From positions 558,001 through 622,000 of the forward strand of contig NZ_FNUZ01000001.1 of assembly GCF_900108225.1 (NCBI RefSeq): a stretch of 64,000 nt of DNA, written 5' to 3'. Under the pieces are notes generated by a model, which was given only the letters and a program-made list of their open reading frames with translations, was not told the DNA's origin and ran no database searches. Below are positions 8,674-18,601 of the stretch, one piece after another (the first letter of the stretch is position 1; the number at the start of each line of letters is the position of its first letter). A program made the translations under genes and the position numbers. The DNA is from Thalassococcus halodurans (GTDB lineage: Bacteria; Pseudomonadota; Alphaproteobacteria; Rhodobacterales; Rhodobacteraceae).

Positions 8674-9453
8674 TTAGACTTGGACCGTAATAAACAAGCG
8701 GCGGAACGGGAACAGAACCGATCCGGTGGGGCCCTTAGGATAGGCTTTGCCGATCACGGCCTCGTAGGCGGCGATCAGTTTGGCCTGTTCGTCAGGGTCC
8801 AGCGCCTGCAGGATCGGGCGGGCATAGGTGCCTTCGGTAAAGCGACGCACAGGGTTGCCTTCGCCGTCGGGGGCCAGTTCCTGATAGTATTCGGTTTCCC
8901 ACAGGGTGACTTTACCCAAGGGGGCCATCAGCCGGTGGTATTCCGCAGGCAGCAGGATGCCCGGCTGTTTGCTGTGATCCACTCGACCGGGAAAAAGTTC
9001 ATCCACCAGTTGGCGCCACAGCCGGTGCGACGGGGCATTGCGCTGGTGGGGCAGTTGCACCGCCAGATAGCCGCCCTTGGTCAGCATGCCCGCCAGTTTG
9101 GGGAACAGCGTGGTGTGATCCGGCAGCCATTGCAGCACCGCGTTGGAAAAGATCAGCGCGGGGGGCGTTTCGGGGGACCAATCGGCGATATCCATTTCCC
9201 GAAGTTCGGAATAGACGCCGGACAGTTTGGCGTGGTGCAGCATGGCAGGGCTTGAATCGATGCCGATCAGCGGGCGGCGCAACTGGCCAAGCGCTGGCCC
9301 GACCTCGCCACTGCCGCAGCCCAGATCGATCACGTCGCCTTCGGGCAAAGGCCCCAGAGACCGCATCAGATCCAGCGCGGGGCGCAAGCGTAAACCCCGG
9401 AATCGTTGATAGACTCCGGGGTTCCAATCCATATCTGCAGATGTGTCCATCAT
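8674..9453 (-). CDS. tam: Trans-aconitate 2-methyltransferase-like SAM methyltransferase
   Basis: The 259-aa class I SAM-dependent methyltransferase has [12 protein letters not shown] (residues 41-52) as motif I and [11 protein letters not shown] near 102. The N-terminal [10 protein letters not shown] and the C-terminal FPFRRLFI match the Tam (trans-aconitate methyltransferase) family, whose product detoxifies trans-aconitate. Its ATG overlaps the ftsH stop by 4 nt (ATGA), so it is the last gene translated from the tol-ftsH unit. Tam is the best family match, but the substrate is inferred. Confidence 0.8.
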   Translation of the reverse strand: MMDTSADMDWNPGVYQRFRGLRLRPALDLMRSLGPLPEGDVIDLGCGSGEVGPALGQLRRPLIGIDSSPAMLHHAKLSGVYSELREMDIADWSPETPPALIFSNAVLQWLPDHTTLFPKLAGMLTKGGYLAVQLPHQRNAPSHRLWRQLVDELFPGRVDHSKQPGILLPAEYHRLMAPLGKVTLWETEYYQELAPDGEGNPVRRFTEGTYARPILQALDPDEQAKLIAAYEAVIGKAYPKGPTGSVLFPFRRLFITVQV

Positions 9454-11369
9454 GCTGTGGGTTCAGGCTCCAGCCCGGCATCGCCGGACGGCTTGGACTT
9501 GGGTTTGGTTTTCGGAACCGCAACAAGGCTTGGCTTGTCGTCGTCCTTATCCGTATCCGCGTCGCCATCGTCCTTGTGCGGCGGTTCGCCGTTCATGACG
9601 CGTTTGATTTCGTCACCAGTCAGCGTCTCATATTCCAGAAGACCCTGCGCCAGACGTTCCCACTCATCATTCTTTTCGGTCAGAATGTTGAAGGCACGTT
9701 CGTAAGCTTCCTGAATGAAGCGTTTCACTTCTTCTTCGATCAGCTCTTTGGTGTGGGCGGAAACCGACAGACCAGCGGTGTTGCCGCTATAACCTTCGTG
9801 GGCTTCGGAATAGTCGATGTTGCCGACCTTGTCGGACATACCCCAGCGCAGAACCATAGCACGGGCCAGCGCCGATGCCTGCTGGATGTCGCCAGCCGGA
9901 CCGTTCGACACATTGTCAGCACCGTACTTGATGATTTCCGCAGCCTTACCGGCCATGGTCATCGCCATCTTTTCCTCGCACTCGGAACGGTGCCAGTTCA
10001 GACGGTCGATTTCCGGCAGGGACACAACCATACCCAGCGCACCACCGCGCGGGATGATCGTTGCTTTATAGACCGGATCACACTGCGGCAGATGCATGCC
10101 GACAACGGCGTGGCCTGCTTCGTGGTAGGCTGTCTTTTCCTTCTGGTCCTGCGTCAGAACCATGGAACGACGTTCTGCGCCCATCATCACCTTGTCTTTG
10201 GCGTTCTCGAAATCGACCATCGTAACAAAGCGACGACCGACACGGGCAGCCATCAGCGCAGCCTCATTCACAAGGTTTGCCAGATCGGCACCCGAGAAGC
10301 CTGGCGTACCGCGCGCGATGATGCGCAGGTCGACGTCGGGGCCAAGCGGTGTCTTGCGTGCGTGCACGCCAAGGATCTTTTCGCGGCCTTTCAGGTCGGG
10401 ATTCGGAACGGTGACCTGACGGTCGAAACGGCCTGGACGCAGAAGCGCGGGGTCAAGCACGTCACGACGGTTGGTCGCCGCAACGATGATCACGCCTTCG
10501 TTCGCTTCAAAGCCGTCCATTTCAACCAGCAACTGGTTCAGCGTCTGTTCGCGTTCATCGTTACCGCCGCCATAGCCGGAACCACGGTTACGACCCACGG
10601 CGTCGATTTCGTCGATGAAAACGATACAAGGCGCGTTTTTCTTGGCCTGTTCAAACATGTCGCGGACGCGGGACGCACCCACACCGACGAACATTTCAAC
10701 AAAGTCGGAACCCGAGATTGTGAAGAACGGCACGCCCGCTTCGCCCGCGATTGCGCGCGCCAGCAGGGTTTTACCGGTACCCGGAGGGCCCACCAAAAGC
10801 GCACCCTTGGGGATTTTGCCGCCCAGACGCGAGAATTTCTGCGGGTTGCGCAGGAATTCAACGATCTCTTCCAGCTCTTCCTTGGCTTCGTCGATGCCTG
10901 CCACGTCGTCAAACGTCACGCGGCCATGCTTTTCGGTCAGCATCTTGGCCTTGGATTTGCCAAAGCCCATCGCGCCGCCACGGCCACCGCCCTGCATCCG
11001 GTTCATGAAATAGACCCAGACACCGATCAGCAGCAGGAACGGCAGAAGCGAAATCAGGAACGACTGGAAGCCCGACTGTTCCTGCGCCTCGGCGCGGAAA
11101 GGAACATCGTTATCCAGCAGAAGCTGGGTTACTTCGGCATCCTGCGGTTTGATCGACACGAAGTCAGTGCCGTCAGATGTGCGGAAACGGATCTGTTCAC
11201 CGTCGATGGTGACGTTGCTGACCGTGCTGTCCTCAACCGCCTGCACAAAGTCCGTATAGCTGGCATCCCGGCTTTGCAGGGTAGACCCGCCGCCAGAGAA
11301 CAGGTTGAACAGTGCTAGGACGAGCAGAAACAGAACGACCCAAAACGCGATGTTGCGTGCGTTGCCCAA
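9450..11369 (-). CDS. ftsH: ATP-dependent zinc metalloprotease FtsH
   Basis: This membrane-anchored AAA+ protease degrades misfolded and short-lived membrane and cytosolic proteins. In order it shows a transmembrane helix at about residues 6-24, a small periplasmic domain, a second helix near 90-110, Walker A GPPGTGKT, Walker B FIDEID, the second region of homology around [17 protein letters not shown], and the zinc motif HEAGH (416-420). It ends in an acidic, Lys-rich tail. I place the start at a TTG (11369) seven nt after AGGAG, giving [10 protein letters not shown] and a normal 639 aa. An ATG 13 codons upstream lacks a ribosome site. It follows tilS and overlaps the next gene. Confidence 0.95.
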   Translation of the reverse strand: MGNARNIAFWVVLFLLVLALFNLFSGGGSTLQSRDASYTDFVQAVEDSTVSNVTIDGEQIRFRTSDGTDFVSIKPQDAEVTQLLLDNDVPFRAEAQEQSGFQSFLISLLPFLLLIGVWVYFMNRMQGGGRGGAMGFGKSKAKMLTEKHGRVTFDDVAGIDEAKEELEEIVEFLRNPQKFSRLGGKIPKGALLVGPPGTGKTLLARAIAGEAGVPFFTISGSDFVEMFVGVGASRVRDMFEQAKKNAPCIVFIDEIDAVGRNRGSGYGGGNDEREQTLNQLLVEMDGFEANEGVIIVAATNRRDVLDPALLRPGRFDRQVTVPNPDLKGREKILGVHARKTPLGPDVDLRIIARGTPGFSGADLANLVNEAALMAARVGRRFVTMVDFENAKDKVMMGAERRSMVLTQDQKEKTAYHEAGHAVVGMHLPQCDPVYKATIIPRGGALGMVVSLPEIDRLNWHRSECEEKMAMTMAGKAAEIIKYGADNVSNGPAGDIQQASALARAMVLRWGMSDKVGNIDYSEAHEGYSGNTAGLSVSAHTKELIEEEVKRFIQEAYERAFNILTEKNDEWERLAQGLLEYETLTGDEIKRVMNGEPPHKDDGDADTDKDDDKPSLVAVPKTKPKSKPSGDAGLEPEPTA

Positions 11370-11447
11370 GGCAAATCTCCTAAAGTCAGATTGCCGGGTG
11401 CATAACATACCCGGGTTGGGCTTAACATAGGGATTGGTCAGCCCGGT

Positions 11448-12704
11448 TCAATGCGAAAGAAAGTCTTGGAAAGACTGTTGTGCCCTTAATTCAAAGCGAA
11501 TTTCCGCTTCCTCAGGGCGAAACGCCGCAGTTGCCAGCAAATTCCCGCCCGGATCGAACAAAGCAGGCAAGGATAGTGCCAAGCGATGCGGCAGGGTTGC
11601 CGTCGCCTTATCCGCGATCTGCTGCCAGCCTTTTTGCCCTAGGGGTGCAATTTTCGATTCTTCGGGCGTCTGCCCAATCAGGTGCCAGCGGCCGTCCCAT
11701 GTTTGGGTCGGTGTGCAAGTCAGATCGGCCACAGCGTTCAATTCACGGCATAGGAATAGCGCGTCTTTGCTGGCGATGATGTCGACCCCGCCCAGCGTTC
11801 CCCCGCCCCCAGCCAGCGCTCGATCCAACAGCCCGTCCAACGCATCGGCGCGGGGTTTGTAGGGTTGATTGCCGATCCACTGGATCGCAGCCGCCAGAAT
11901 GCGCAGTTGCGTGTCACGTTCGACAGCGGCAAACCCATCGCGGTCCAGACGAAGCGTTCCAAGGGTTTCAGAGCCGATACGGCTGAAAACATCTGCCGCG
12001 CGGGCCTTCAACGCCACCTGTGCGCGGGCCAGTCGGGCGGCGGTGTCAGACAGAGTTTGAACGCTGATCCCTTCGGCCTCTAGCGTCCCCATCAATTGGC
12101 GCATCCGCACGCGATCATAGCTTCGGTCTTCGTTGGTGGGGTCATCCGCCCAAGGCACCTGCAATACGCGGCAATAATGGCGCAGGTCTTCGCGACGCTC
12201 GCCCAGCAAAGGCCGCACCACGCGCATGTCCCCGACCTGACGGATCGCCGCCATGCCGGACAGCCCATCCACACCGGACCCACGCGCCAGACGCATCAGC
12301 ACCGTTTCCGCCTGATCATCTGCTGTATGGGCAAACAGAACATCGCGCGTATCCCCGCGCCAGTCGTTGATCAGCCGCAAACGCGCGGCGCGGGCAGCGT
12401 CCTGAAGATTGCCGCTGTGATCCCAGCCTGTCCATTTCAGCGTATCATGCGGCCAGCCAAGCGTGGCGCATTCGGCGGCAACCATCGCGGCCTCGTCGGC
12501 CGCTTCAGGGCGCAAGCCGTGATCCACCGTCACCACCCGCAGCTTCACGCCCCAGTCGCGCGTCCAGTTGTGGGCCAAGGCCAGCATTGCCATGCTGTCG
12601 CCCCCGCCGGACACGGCCAGACCGATGGTATCGGGGAAATCGGGGCCAAGAAGCTGACCCATGGATTCGGCAAACCGCTCTTGCAGAGACGGCGCGTCTG
12701 TCAC
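11448..12704 (-). CDS. tilS: tRNA(Ile)-lysidine synthetase TilS
   Basis: This 418-aa PP-loop ATP pyrophosphatase modifies C34 of the AUA-reading tRNA-Ile to lysidine. The PP-loop SGGGDSM occurs near residue 33, followed by VDHGLRPE and the AHTADDQAETVLMRL block typical of TilS. I choose a GTG at 12704 that overlaps the cpoB stop codon (GTGA), because the family begins just before this point and the upstream extension overlaps cpoB in another frame. Location between cpoB and ftsH is a usual alphaproteobacterial order. Confidence 0.93.
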   Translation of the reverse strand: MTDAPSLQERFAESMGQLLGPDFPDTIGLAVSGGGDSMAMLALAHNWTRDWGVKLRVVTVDHGLRPEAADEAAMVAAECATLGWPHDTLKWTGWDHSGNLQDAARAARLRLINDWRGDTRDVLFAHTADDQAETVLMRLARGSGVDGLSGMAAIRQVGDMRVVRPLLGERREDLRHYCRVLQVPWADDPTNEDRSYDRVRMRQLMGTLEAEGISVQTLSDTAARLARAQVALKARAADVFSRIGSETLGTLRLDRDGFAAVERDTQLRILAAAIQWIGNQPYKPRADALDGLLDRALAGGGGTLGGVDIIASKDALFLCRELNAVADLTCTPTQTWDGRWHLIGQTPEESKIAPLGQKGWQQIADKATATLPHRLALSLPALFDPGGNLLATAAFRPEEAEIRFELRAQQSFQDFLSH

Positions 12705-13552
12705 TGGCAGTTCAGACCTGCGCGCGACGTTGCAGCATCCTGCGCAAAGGGGCTGTCGGGAAAGCGCGACGGCACTTCGGCCAAGGTCACACAGGCCTCG
12801 GTCACGCTGCCCAAGGTGGCCAGCGACACGCCCAGACGCCACAGCGCTTCGGGCGCGATGGCGCTGTCGGGATAGCCAGAATAGGAATTCAGATAGGACC
12901 GCGCCGCGTCACGGGTGTTGCCCAGCCCGTCCAGCGCGCGACCGTGCCCCACCAAGGCAGCCGCCTCAAGCGGGCCACCGGGATAGGTTTCGCGGAAGGC
13001 TGCGAACTGGTCCGCAGCCGCCTGATATTCACCGTTCTCCAACGCAGCTTCGGCGCGGCGGAAATCCTGTTCTTCACTGGCGGCCAGTTGCACCGACGGG
13101 TCCGTCAACGGCAGGTCATGCCCTGCCACATCCGGTTCGGGCGCGGGCGCAGGGGCCGGTGTGGGCGCAGGGGCCTCGCCGCCAATCGGTTTGGTCTGAC
13201 CCAGATTGCCAAGATCGCAACCCGGCTCGACCTCGCACACGCGGAATTCCAGATCGCCGATCCGGTTAGTGCCGTCGGTGACGACCTGATCAATGCGGAA
13301 CTGCATTTCTTCGGTCCGGTTCGTCAGGCGCTGAAGCTCGGCCTCGATCGCGTTCACACGATCCAGCGTGCTGCCCGACACACCGACGGTGGTGCCGCCG
13401 GTCGTAGACAATTCGCGTTTCAGCTTTTGCAACTCGAACGTCAGGACAGAAAGGTCCTGACGGATATCGGCCAGCGTAGACGTATCCTGCGCCATGGCCC
13501 CACCGGCCATAAACCCAAGAAAAGACGAAAGAAGTACAGCCCGCTTGATCAT
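12701..13552 (-). CDS. cpoB: Tol-Pal system protein CpoB/YbgF
   Basis: This 283-aa periplasmic protein coordinates Tol-Pal constriction with peptidoglycan synthesis in characterised relatives. It has a cleavable signal peptide (about 1-22, GAMA-QD), an N-terminal coiled-coil trimerisation segment (about 25-100), a low-complexity Ala/Pro linker (about 120-140) and C-terminal TPR repeats (about 160-283, starting DFRRAEAALENGEYQAA). It lies 3 bp after pal. Two Cys pairs (CEVEPGC and the final C) could form disulfides. Confidence 0.93.
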   Translation of the reverse strand: MIKRAVLLSSFLGFMAGGAMAQDTSTLADIRQDLSVLTFELQKLKRELSTTGGTTVGVSGSTLDRVNAIEAELQRLTNRTEEMQFRIDQVVTDGTNRIGDLEFRVCEVEPGCDLGNLGQTKPIGGEAPAPTPAPAPAPEPDVAGHDLPLTDPSVQLAASEEQDFRRAEAALENGEYQAAADQFAAFRETYPGGPLEAAALVGHGRALDGLGNTRDAARSYLNSYSGYPDSAIAPEALWRLGVSLATLGSVTEACVTLAEVPSRFPDSPFAQDAATSRAGLNCQ

Positions 13553-13555
13553 GGT

Positions 13556-14077
13556 TTAGCTAAGCGATCCGATGGAAATGACGGTCACGGCGCGGCGGTT
13601 CTTAGCATAGCATGCCTCTTGCGAACAGACCTCGATCGGGCGTTCCTTGCCGTAGGACACAAAGCGCAAACGGTTCTGCGCGACGCCCTTGGCGACCAGA
13701 TATTCCATCACTGCGTTCGCACGACGCGCACCCAGTGCAAGGTTGTATTCCCGTGTGCCCTGTTCGTCGGCATGGCCTTCGATCACAGCCAGATAGTCGT
13801 TGTTGGTCATCAGCCACTGCGCCTGACCGTCCAGCACGCGCTGCGCTTCGGGCGACAGGGTGGACTGGTCTACGGCGAACAGCACGCGGTCACCGATGGT
13901 CTGGTTGAAATATGCGGGCGAACGGGGGTCGTTCGCGCTGCCGGGGATGATACCCTGATTGATGCCTGCGTTGGCATCCATGCCGGCGCCGTTCATGTCG
14001 TCAAAGCGATCGGCGCGCGTACAGGCGGTTGCGCCCAGCAGGGCAACCATCAGTGTGGCGTTGATAAGCGTTTTCAT
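13556..14077 (-). CDS. pal: Peptidoglycan-associated lipoprotein Pal
   Basis: This 173-aa outer-membrane lipoprotein is predicted. The signal peptide ends at a lipobox ATAC with acylated Cys19. An OmpA-type peptidoglycan-binding domain follows (about 65-170), with the family motif EGHADEQGTREYNLALGARR. Pal anchors the outer membrane to the cell wall and receives TolB. The pair CSQEAC is a roseobacter-type insertion in the last third. It is separated from tolB by 152 nt containing a hairpin. Confidence 0.96.
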   Translation of the reverse strand: MKTLINATLMVALLGATACTRADRFDDMNGAGMDANAGINQGIIPGSANDPRSPAYFNQTIGDRVLFAVDQSTLSPEAQRVLDGQAQWLMTNNDYLAVIEGHADEQGTREYNLALGARRANAVMEYLVAKGVAQNRLRFVSYGKERPIEVCSQEACYAKNRRAVTVISIGSLS

Positions 14078-14164
14078 GTGTTCTGTCCTGCTCGTTTCGG
14101 CCGGAATTTATATGGCCTGATTGTCTTGGTCAGAAATCTAGCACAGCCAATTGCCGTTGGGAAT

Positions 14165-14188
14165 CCTTGCCGAACATTGTCGGCAAGG
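14165..14188. other. Hairpin inside tolB-pal intergenic region
   Basis: CCTTGCCGA (14165-14173) and TCGGCAAGG (14180-14188) form a perfect 9-bp stem with a 6-nt loop in the 152-nt gap between tolB and pal. No T-run follows on the transcribed minus strand, so an mRNA-stabilising or processing element is more likely than a full terminator. Confidence 0.5.
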
Positions 14189-14229
14189 CCCTGCCAGCAC
14201 AATCCTGTGAGGATATTACCCTGATCCGT

Positions 14230-15573
14230 TTATTGCAGCGGGCCCCAGCTCGGGTCCGAGCCACCTGCCGGTGTTTGCACCCGCTTCAGGTTCCGACCCG
14301 AAATATCGACGGAATAAAGCGCGGATGAGCCGCTGGCGCCTTGGGTTTCGCGGGCGAACATCAGCACACGACCGTTAGGCGCCCATGTGGGACCTTCATC
14401 AAGAAACGACGCGGTCAGAAGGCGTTCTTCCGACCCGTCGGTGCGCATCACCCCAATGTGGAAGCGGCCCGCGTTCTGTTTGGTGAACGCGATCATGTCA
14501 CCACGGGGCGACCAGACCGGCGTGCCATAGCGGCCCTCGCCAAAGCTAATGCGGCGCGGCTCACCGCCAGAGGTAGACATGATGTACAATTGCTGCGTAC
14601 CCGAGCGGTCGCTTTCGAACACGATCTGCGATCCATCGGGCGAAAAGCTGGGCGCGGTTTCGATGGACGGGCTGGTTGTCAGCTGTGTGATCTGACCCGA
14701 CCCGATGTCCATGCGGAACAGATCGGTGTTGGACCCCGTAGTCGCGGAATAGATCAGGCTTTGGCCATTCGGCGCGAAACGGGGTGCAAAGCTCATCATG
14801 CCGCCTTGGGCAGGCAGGATACGGCTTTGGACATCGCCGACGTTCAGCACGTGAATGCGCGGCTCTCCTGTCTGATAGCTGGTGTAAATCACGCGCGACC
14901 CGTCCGGCGAAAAGCGCGGTGCCAGAACAATCGCGCCCGAGCCTGTCAGATACTGAAGGTTCGCACCGTCGTAATCCATGATCGCAAGGCGCTTGGCGCG
15001 CTGGTCCTTGGGGCCGCTTTCCGACACGAACACCACGCGGCTGTCGAAATAGCCGGTTTCGCCCGTGATGCGGGAATAGACCTGATCGGCGACCTTGTGG
15101 GCCATGCGGCGCACACCATCGGCGGTGCCGACAAACTGCATCCCCTGCCCGACTTCCGCGCCCGAGAACACGTCATAGACGCGGAATTTCACCACCAACT
15201 GGCCATTGGCATTCACATCGGCCGCACCTGTGATCAGCACCTGCGCGTTGATCGCTTTCCAGTCGGCGAATTGAACGGGGCTTTGGAAACTGGTGATCTG
15301 GCTGATGTGCGCCTCGCGCGGGATTTCACGGAACAGCCCTGTGCCTGTCAGGTCAGATGACACCACCTGGCTCAGTTCCTGCGCGAAATTCTGGGCTGCG
15401 GCGCTTTCGGCGACAAAGGCGGGGGCCGCAAAGGGCATCGGTTCGATCACACCTTCGGTGATTTCGATCCGCAAAGGCTGGGCCGAGCTGGCCGCCGGTT
15501 GAAACAGCAGACCAACGGCCATGACAGCCGCCCCCAAAGTGCCGAGCTTGAAAACGTGACCGAGACCTAACAT
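14230..15573 (-). CDS. tolB: Tol-Pal system beta-propeller protein TolB
   Basis: This 447-aa periplasmic protein has an N-terminal signal peptide, the TolB N-terminal alpha/beta domain (about 30-165) and a six-bladed WD-like beta-propeller carrying repeated [13 protein letters not shown] and SPRGD turns (about 190-445). It shuttles between TolA and Pal. ATG at 15573 follows GGAAAGG and is chosen over a TTG five codons upstream that lies inside that ribosome site. It ends before the pal hairpin. Confidence 0.96.
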   Translation of the reverse strand: MLGLGHVFKLGTLGAAVMAVGLLFQPAASSAQPLRIEITEGVIEPMPFAAPAFVAESAAAQNFAQELSQVVSSDLTGTGLFREIPREAHISQITSFQSPVQFADWKAINAQVLITGAADVNANGQLVVKFRVYDVFSGAEVGQGMQFVGTADGVRRMAHKVADQVYSRITGETGYFDSRVVFVSESGPKDQRAKRLAIMDYDGANLQYLTGSGAIVLAPRFSPDGSRVIYTSYQTGEPRIHVLNVGDVQSRILPAQGGMMSFAPRFAPNGQSLIYSATTGSNTDLFRMDIGSGQITQLTTSPSIETAPSFSPDGSQIVFESDRSGTQQLYIMSTSGGEPRRISFGEGRYGTPVWSPRGDMIAFTKQNAGRFHIGVMRTDGSEERLLTASFLDEGPTWAPNGRVLMFARETQGASGSSALYSVDISGRNLKRVQTPAGGSDPSWGPLQ

Positions 15574-15708
15574 GGCAAGCCTTTCCAAAGTGCTTTGTCG
15601 TTCAACTAGGGTTCAACGCTACAGCGACGGTGCCGCAAAGCGTGGTGTAATTCGAGTGGGAAAAACATTGCGCATTGCGCATATGTGCCCCGTATGATGC
15701 TGCGCCGA

Positions 15709-16854
15709 TCATCTTAGACGCATCCCCGACGGATCAAAGACCATCTCGATCTCTTTCCACTGGGCGTATTTTTCAGCCGGCAGGTCATAGCCATCTCCCT
15801 GACAGCGCAGGATCGCTCGTTGGGCCGCTCGGAAGGCCGTATCGACTGCTGAGCCGGCTCCGCCAGAGGACGAAACCATCCGAATGGAATCGGCCACGAC
15901 ACGACCTGTGTCCTCCATCTCCATTCCGACGACGACGGTGACGTTGGCAGATTGCGATCCCACATCGATCACCCAACAACGCTGAACGGCAACGCGCAGC
16001 GCGTCTTTTTCGCCGCCCGTCATGGGCGGGCCGACCGGAAGGTCAGGTTCAGGCGTGGTGGTGCCACCAGAGAGAGCCGAGGCGACCGCATCGGCCACAG
16101 CGTCCGCCAACGGATCAGCGGCAGGTTCCGGTGTGGTGGTCGCGGTTTCAGTCTGGGCCGGTTCCGGTTCAGGCGCGGGTGCGGGGCGGTTCGGACGCGC
16201 TTGCGGGCGCACGGATGCCGTCGGCGAACCCGAGGGCTGTTCGGCCTCGGTCACGATCTCGGTCGTGGTTTCTTCGGGAGCGGTGGCCTCTTGCGGGTCC
16301 TGTTCGACAGCCGTGTCGCTGGTGGCGTCCTCGGTCACAGCCTGCTGGACCTCTTCGCCAACAGGGGTGTCTTCGGGTTGCGGCGCAACGGGTTCAGCCG
16401 CCACACGCGGCGCAGGGCGCGGGACCGGACGGGTGGACCGTTCGGGCGCAACAATAACCGGCGCGGGGGCAGGTGGCGTCGGATCGACGACCTGCGGCAC
16501 CGGATCGGGCTGCGGCACCGGATCAGGTTGCGGAACAGGTTCAGGTGCGGGTTCCGGCGCTGGCGCAGGTTCGGGGGCCGGTGTCGGCGTGGGCGCTGGT
16601 GTAGGCTCGGGTTCCGGCGCGGGGGGCGTCGGTTCCGGCGTAGGCTCGGGTTCCGGCGTGGGCGGCGCTTCGACGTCTACCGTAGCTTCGGGCAAGGCGG
16701 CAGGCTGGGACAGCGCTGCGAACTCTGCCTCGGACAGGATCGACACGTCGGCCACTTCGACCGGATCGGGGTTGGGCCGGAACAGGTCGCCGAACAGCAC
16801 AAACAGCACAAGTGCCGCGTGCCCTGCCGCCGATATTTTCATACCCGTGTTCAT
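15709..16854 (-). CDS. tolA: Cell envelope protein TolA
   Basis: This 381-aa inner-membrane protein spans the periplasm. The N-terminal membrane helix contains the SxxxH-type segment SAAGHAALVL (residues 8-17) that pairs with TolQR. Residues 62-133 form an extreme Pro/Glu/Ala-rich linker, followed by a second Ala/Thr/Glu/Pro segment to about 280. A compact C-terminal TolA domain (about 285-381) has two Cys (QRCW, LRCQ) able to pair. The linker replaces the long helix of E. coli TolA, which is common in this order. It starts 11 bp after tolR. Confidence 0.92.
   Translation of the reverse strand: MNTGMKISAAGHAALVLFVLFGDLFRPNPDPVEVADVSILSEAEFAALSQPAALPEATVDVEAPPTPEPEPTPEPTPPAPEPEPTPAPTPTPAPEPAPAPEPAPEPVPQPDPVPQPDPVPQVVDPTPPAPAPVIVAPERSTRPVPRPAPRVAAEPVAPQPEDTPVGEEVQQAVTEDATSDTAVEQDPQEATAPEETTTEIVTEAEQPSGSPTASVRPQARPNRPAPAPEPEPAQTETATTTPEPAADPLADAVADAVASALSGGTTTPEPDLPVGPPMTGGEKDALRVAVQRCWVIDVGSQSANVTVVVGMEMEDTGRVVADSIRMVSSSGGAGSAVDTAFRAAQRAILRCQGDGYDLPAEKYAQWKEIEMVFDPSGMRLR
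16456..16671. repeat. Low-complexity Pro-Glu repeat tract in tolA
   Basis: This segment encodes TolA residues 62-133, built from short PEPEPTPE, PAPTP and PQPDPVPQPDPVP units. At DNA level it has near-identical tandem units of about 18 bp around 16497-16535. It is a likely site of slippage and length variation between strains. Confidence 0.75.
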
Positions 16855-16865
16855 GCCGGAAAACC

Positions 16866-17348
16866 TCAGTTCCCCGCCCCGTCAAGCGTCGGGCCGCCAA
16901 TATCCGTGACCAACCCGATAGACGAAAATCCGCCCGCATTCAGCGCGCCCATGATCTGGGCCACTGTTTCATACGGAACCGAGCCATCCGCGCGCAGATA
17001 CACTCGGTCGTCCGCCCGCTCTGTCGCAATTGCGCGAAGGCGGTTGACCAGATCGGAGCGGTCCACTTCGGTCGTCTGGATCATGACAACGCCACTGGCA
17101 TCAATCGTAACGGTCAGCGGTTCTTCGTTGTCCGACGGCAGCGATGTCGCCGCCGTTTTCGGCAGCTCAACCGGCACGCCAACCGTCAGCAAAGGTGCGG
17201 CCACCATGAAGATGATCAGCAACACCAGCATCACGTCCACGAACGGCGTGATGTTGATTTCCGACATGGGACGGCTGCTGCCGCCACTGCGCCGGCGACG
17301 TCTGCGGCTTCCGCCGCCTCCGCCAGAATTGACAACCCCTGCCCCCAT
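16866..17348 (-). CDS. tolR: Tol-Pal system protein TolR
   Basis: This 160-aa ExbD/TolR family inner-membrane protein is predicted. After a Gly/Arg-rich cytoplasmic head (six consecutive Arg near residue 15), the motif MSEINITPFVDVMLVLLIIF contains the proton-pathway Asp in the single membrane helix. The periplasmic domain (about 60-150) includes VYLRADGSVPYETVAQIM. It works with TolQ as a proton-driven stator for TolA. It starts 3 bp downstream of the tolQ stop. Confidence 0.95.
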   Translation of the reverse strand: MGAGVVNSGGGGGSRRRRRRSGGSSRPMSEINITPFVDVMLVLLIIFMVAAPLLTVGVPVELPKTAATSLPSDNEEPLTVTIDASGVVMIQTTEVDRSDLVNRLRAIATERADDRVYLRADGSVPYETVAQIMGALNAGGFSSIGLVTDIGGPTLDGAGN

Positions 17349-17351
17349 GGA

Positions 17352-18047
17352 TCAGGCGTCCAACTGGCGCGACAGGATGGTTGCGAATTCGTCGGCAAAG
17401 GCCTCGTACCCGCCGATGATGCGGTCGCTGTCGGCAGACAGCTTGTTGTAGAACACAACCGCCGGGATCGCGGCCAGAAGGCCCAGACCTGTGGCCAGAA
17501 GCGCCTCGGCAATACCGGGGGCGACGACGGCAAGGTTGGTGTTCTGCTGTTGGGCGATCTCGATGAAGGCATGCATGATGCCCCAGACGGTACCGAACAG
17601 ACCAACGAAAGGCGCGGTGGACCCAACGGTCGCCAGAACCGGCAGACCGCGTTGCAGGTCTTCGGCCTCTTTCTGGATGGCCACATCCATCGACCGGTCG
17701 ATCCGCGCCTGCGCACCTGCAATCAGCCCGCCGTCCTGCCGGTGCGATCTGCGCCATTCGGTCATTCCGGATGCAAAGACCCGTTCGGAATGACCAGCGG
17801 GTTCAGGCCCGATCTGTTCATAGAGTTCATCCAGAGGCTCGCCCGACCAGAACGCGCGATCAAAGGCTTCGGCCTCGGCGCGTGCTTTGCGGTAGCTGAT
17901 CATTTTCTGGATGATGATGGACCAGGACCAGAAGGATGCCAGAACCAGCATCAACATCACCAGTTTAACAGTCAGGGTCGCGCGCGCAAAAAGCGCCCAC
18001 ATGGAGAAGTCGATCTCCTGTGCCAGCGCAAGGGTTTCTGTTTCCAT
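17352..18047 (-). CDS. tolQ: Tol-Pal system protein TolQ
   Basis: This 231-aa MotA/TolQ/ExbB family proton channel has a first membrane helix at about 15-40 and two more at about 135-160 and 170-195. The latter carry FVGLFGTVWGIMHAF and the GLLAAIPAVVFYN helix characteristic of the family. It forms the pentameric motor with TolR. It is the first tol gene after ybgC, with a 103-nt gap that may hold a promoter. Confidence 0.96.
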   Translation of the reverse strand: METETLALAQEIDFSMWALFARATLTVKLVMLMLVLASFWSWSIIIQKMISYRKARAEAEAFDRAFWSGEPLDELYEQIGPEPAGHSERVFASGMTEWRRSHRQDGGLIAGAQARIDRSMDVAIQKEAEDLQRGLPVLATVGSTAPFVGLFGTVWGIMHAFIEIAQQQNTNLAVVAPGIAEALLATGLGLLAAIPAVVFYNKLSADSDRIIGGYEAFADEFATILSRQLDA

Positions 18048-18150
18048 TAGCCTGCTCTTTCCAACTCAAGCCTCTTTCGGGCCGTTAATTGCAGGCAGGA
18101 ATACAGGAATACGAGAGATAAAGCCAACACATTGGCGAGAGCGGCTGTAA

Positions 18151-18540
18151 TCAGTGCAGTTGCAAGCGGATATTTGCCGGAAGGCGTGCGGGATGGCCCG
18201 ACAGGCTGACGCAGACAATCGTCACCTCGGCCTGAAACAGCAGTTCTTCGTCGCGGCGGATTTCCTGATGCATGATCAGACGCGCCCCTGTGACGGCGCG
18301 TGTTTCGGTGTGCACCGTCAGGCGATCATCGAATTTGGCGGGGTGCAGATAGTCAGCCTCGACGCGGCGCACGGCAAAGACGATGCCGTCTTCATCCCGC
18401 ATTTTCAGTTGGTCGATGCCCAGTTGCAGAACCCAGTCAGACCGCGCCCGTTCGATATAACGCAGGTAGTTGGCGTAATAGACGATGCCCGCCATGTCCG
18501 TGTCTTCATAGAACACGCGCACCGGAAATGTGTGTGACAT
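18151..18540 (-). CDS. ybgC: Tol-Pal system-associated acyl-CoA thioesterase YbgC
   Basis: This 129-aa hotdog-fold 4-hydroxybenzoyl-CoA thioesterase family protein has the catalytic Asp motif YEDTDMAGIVYYANYLRY (residues 10-27). In other proteobacteria YbgC hydrolyses short acyl-CoA or acyl-ACP esters at the membrane and is encoded ahead of tolQ, as here. Length is normal for the family. Confidence 0.94.
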   Translation of the reverse strand: MSHTFPVRVFYEDTDMAGIVYYANYLRYIERARSDWVLQLGIDQLKMRDEDGIVFAVRRVEADYLHPAKFDDRLTVHTETRAVTGARLIMHQEIRRDEELLFQAEVTIVCVSLSGHPARLPANIRLQLH

Positions 18541-18601
18541 GGCAGACCCCCTAAACCGTTGTGACGCACCCTAAGCGCGCGGTGTGACAGTCGCAAGACG
18601 A

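Noticed and set aside
9252-11318. Very long open frame (688 codons) antisense to ftsH
   Set aside because: It mirrors the high-GC codon pattern of ftsH, shows no family match and has His/Arg-rich shadow composition.
16022-16909. Gly/Ser-rich 295-codon frame on the plus strand
   Set aside because: It is the antisense of the TolA Pro/Glu repeat. The composition follows from that repeat alone.
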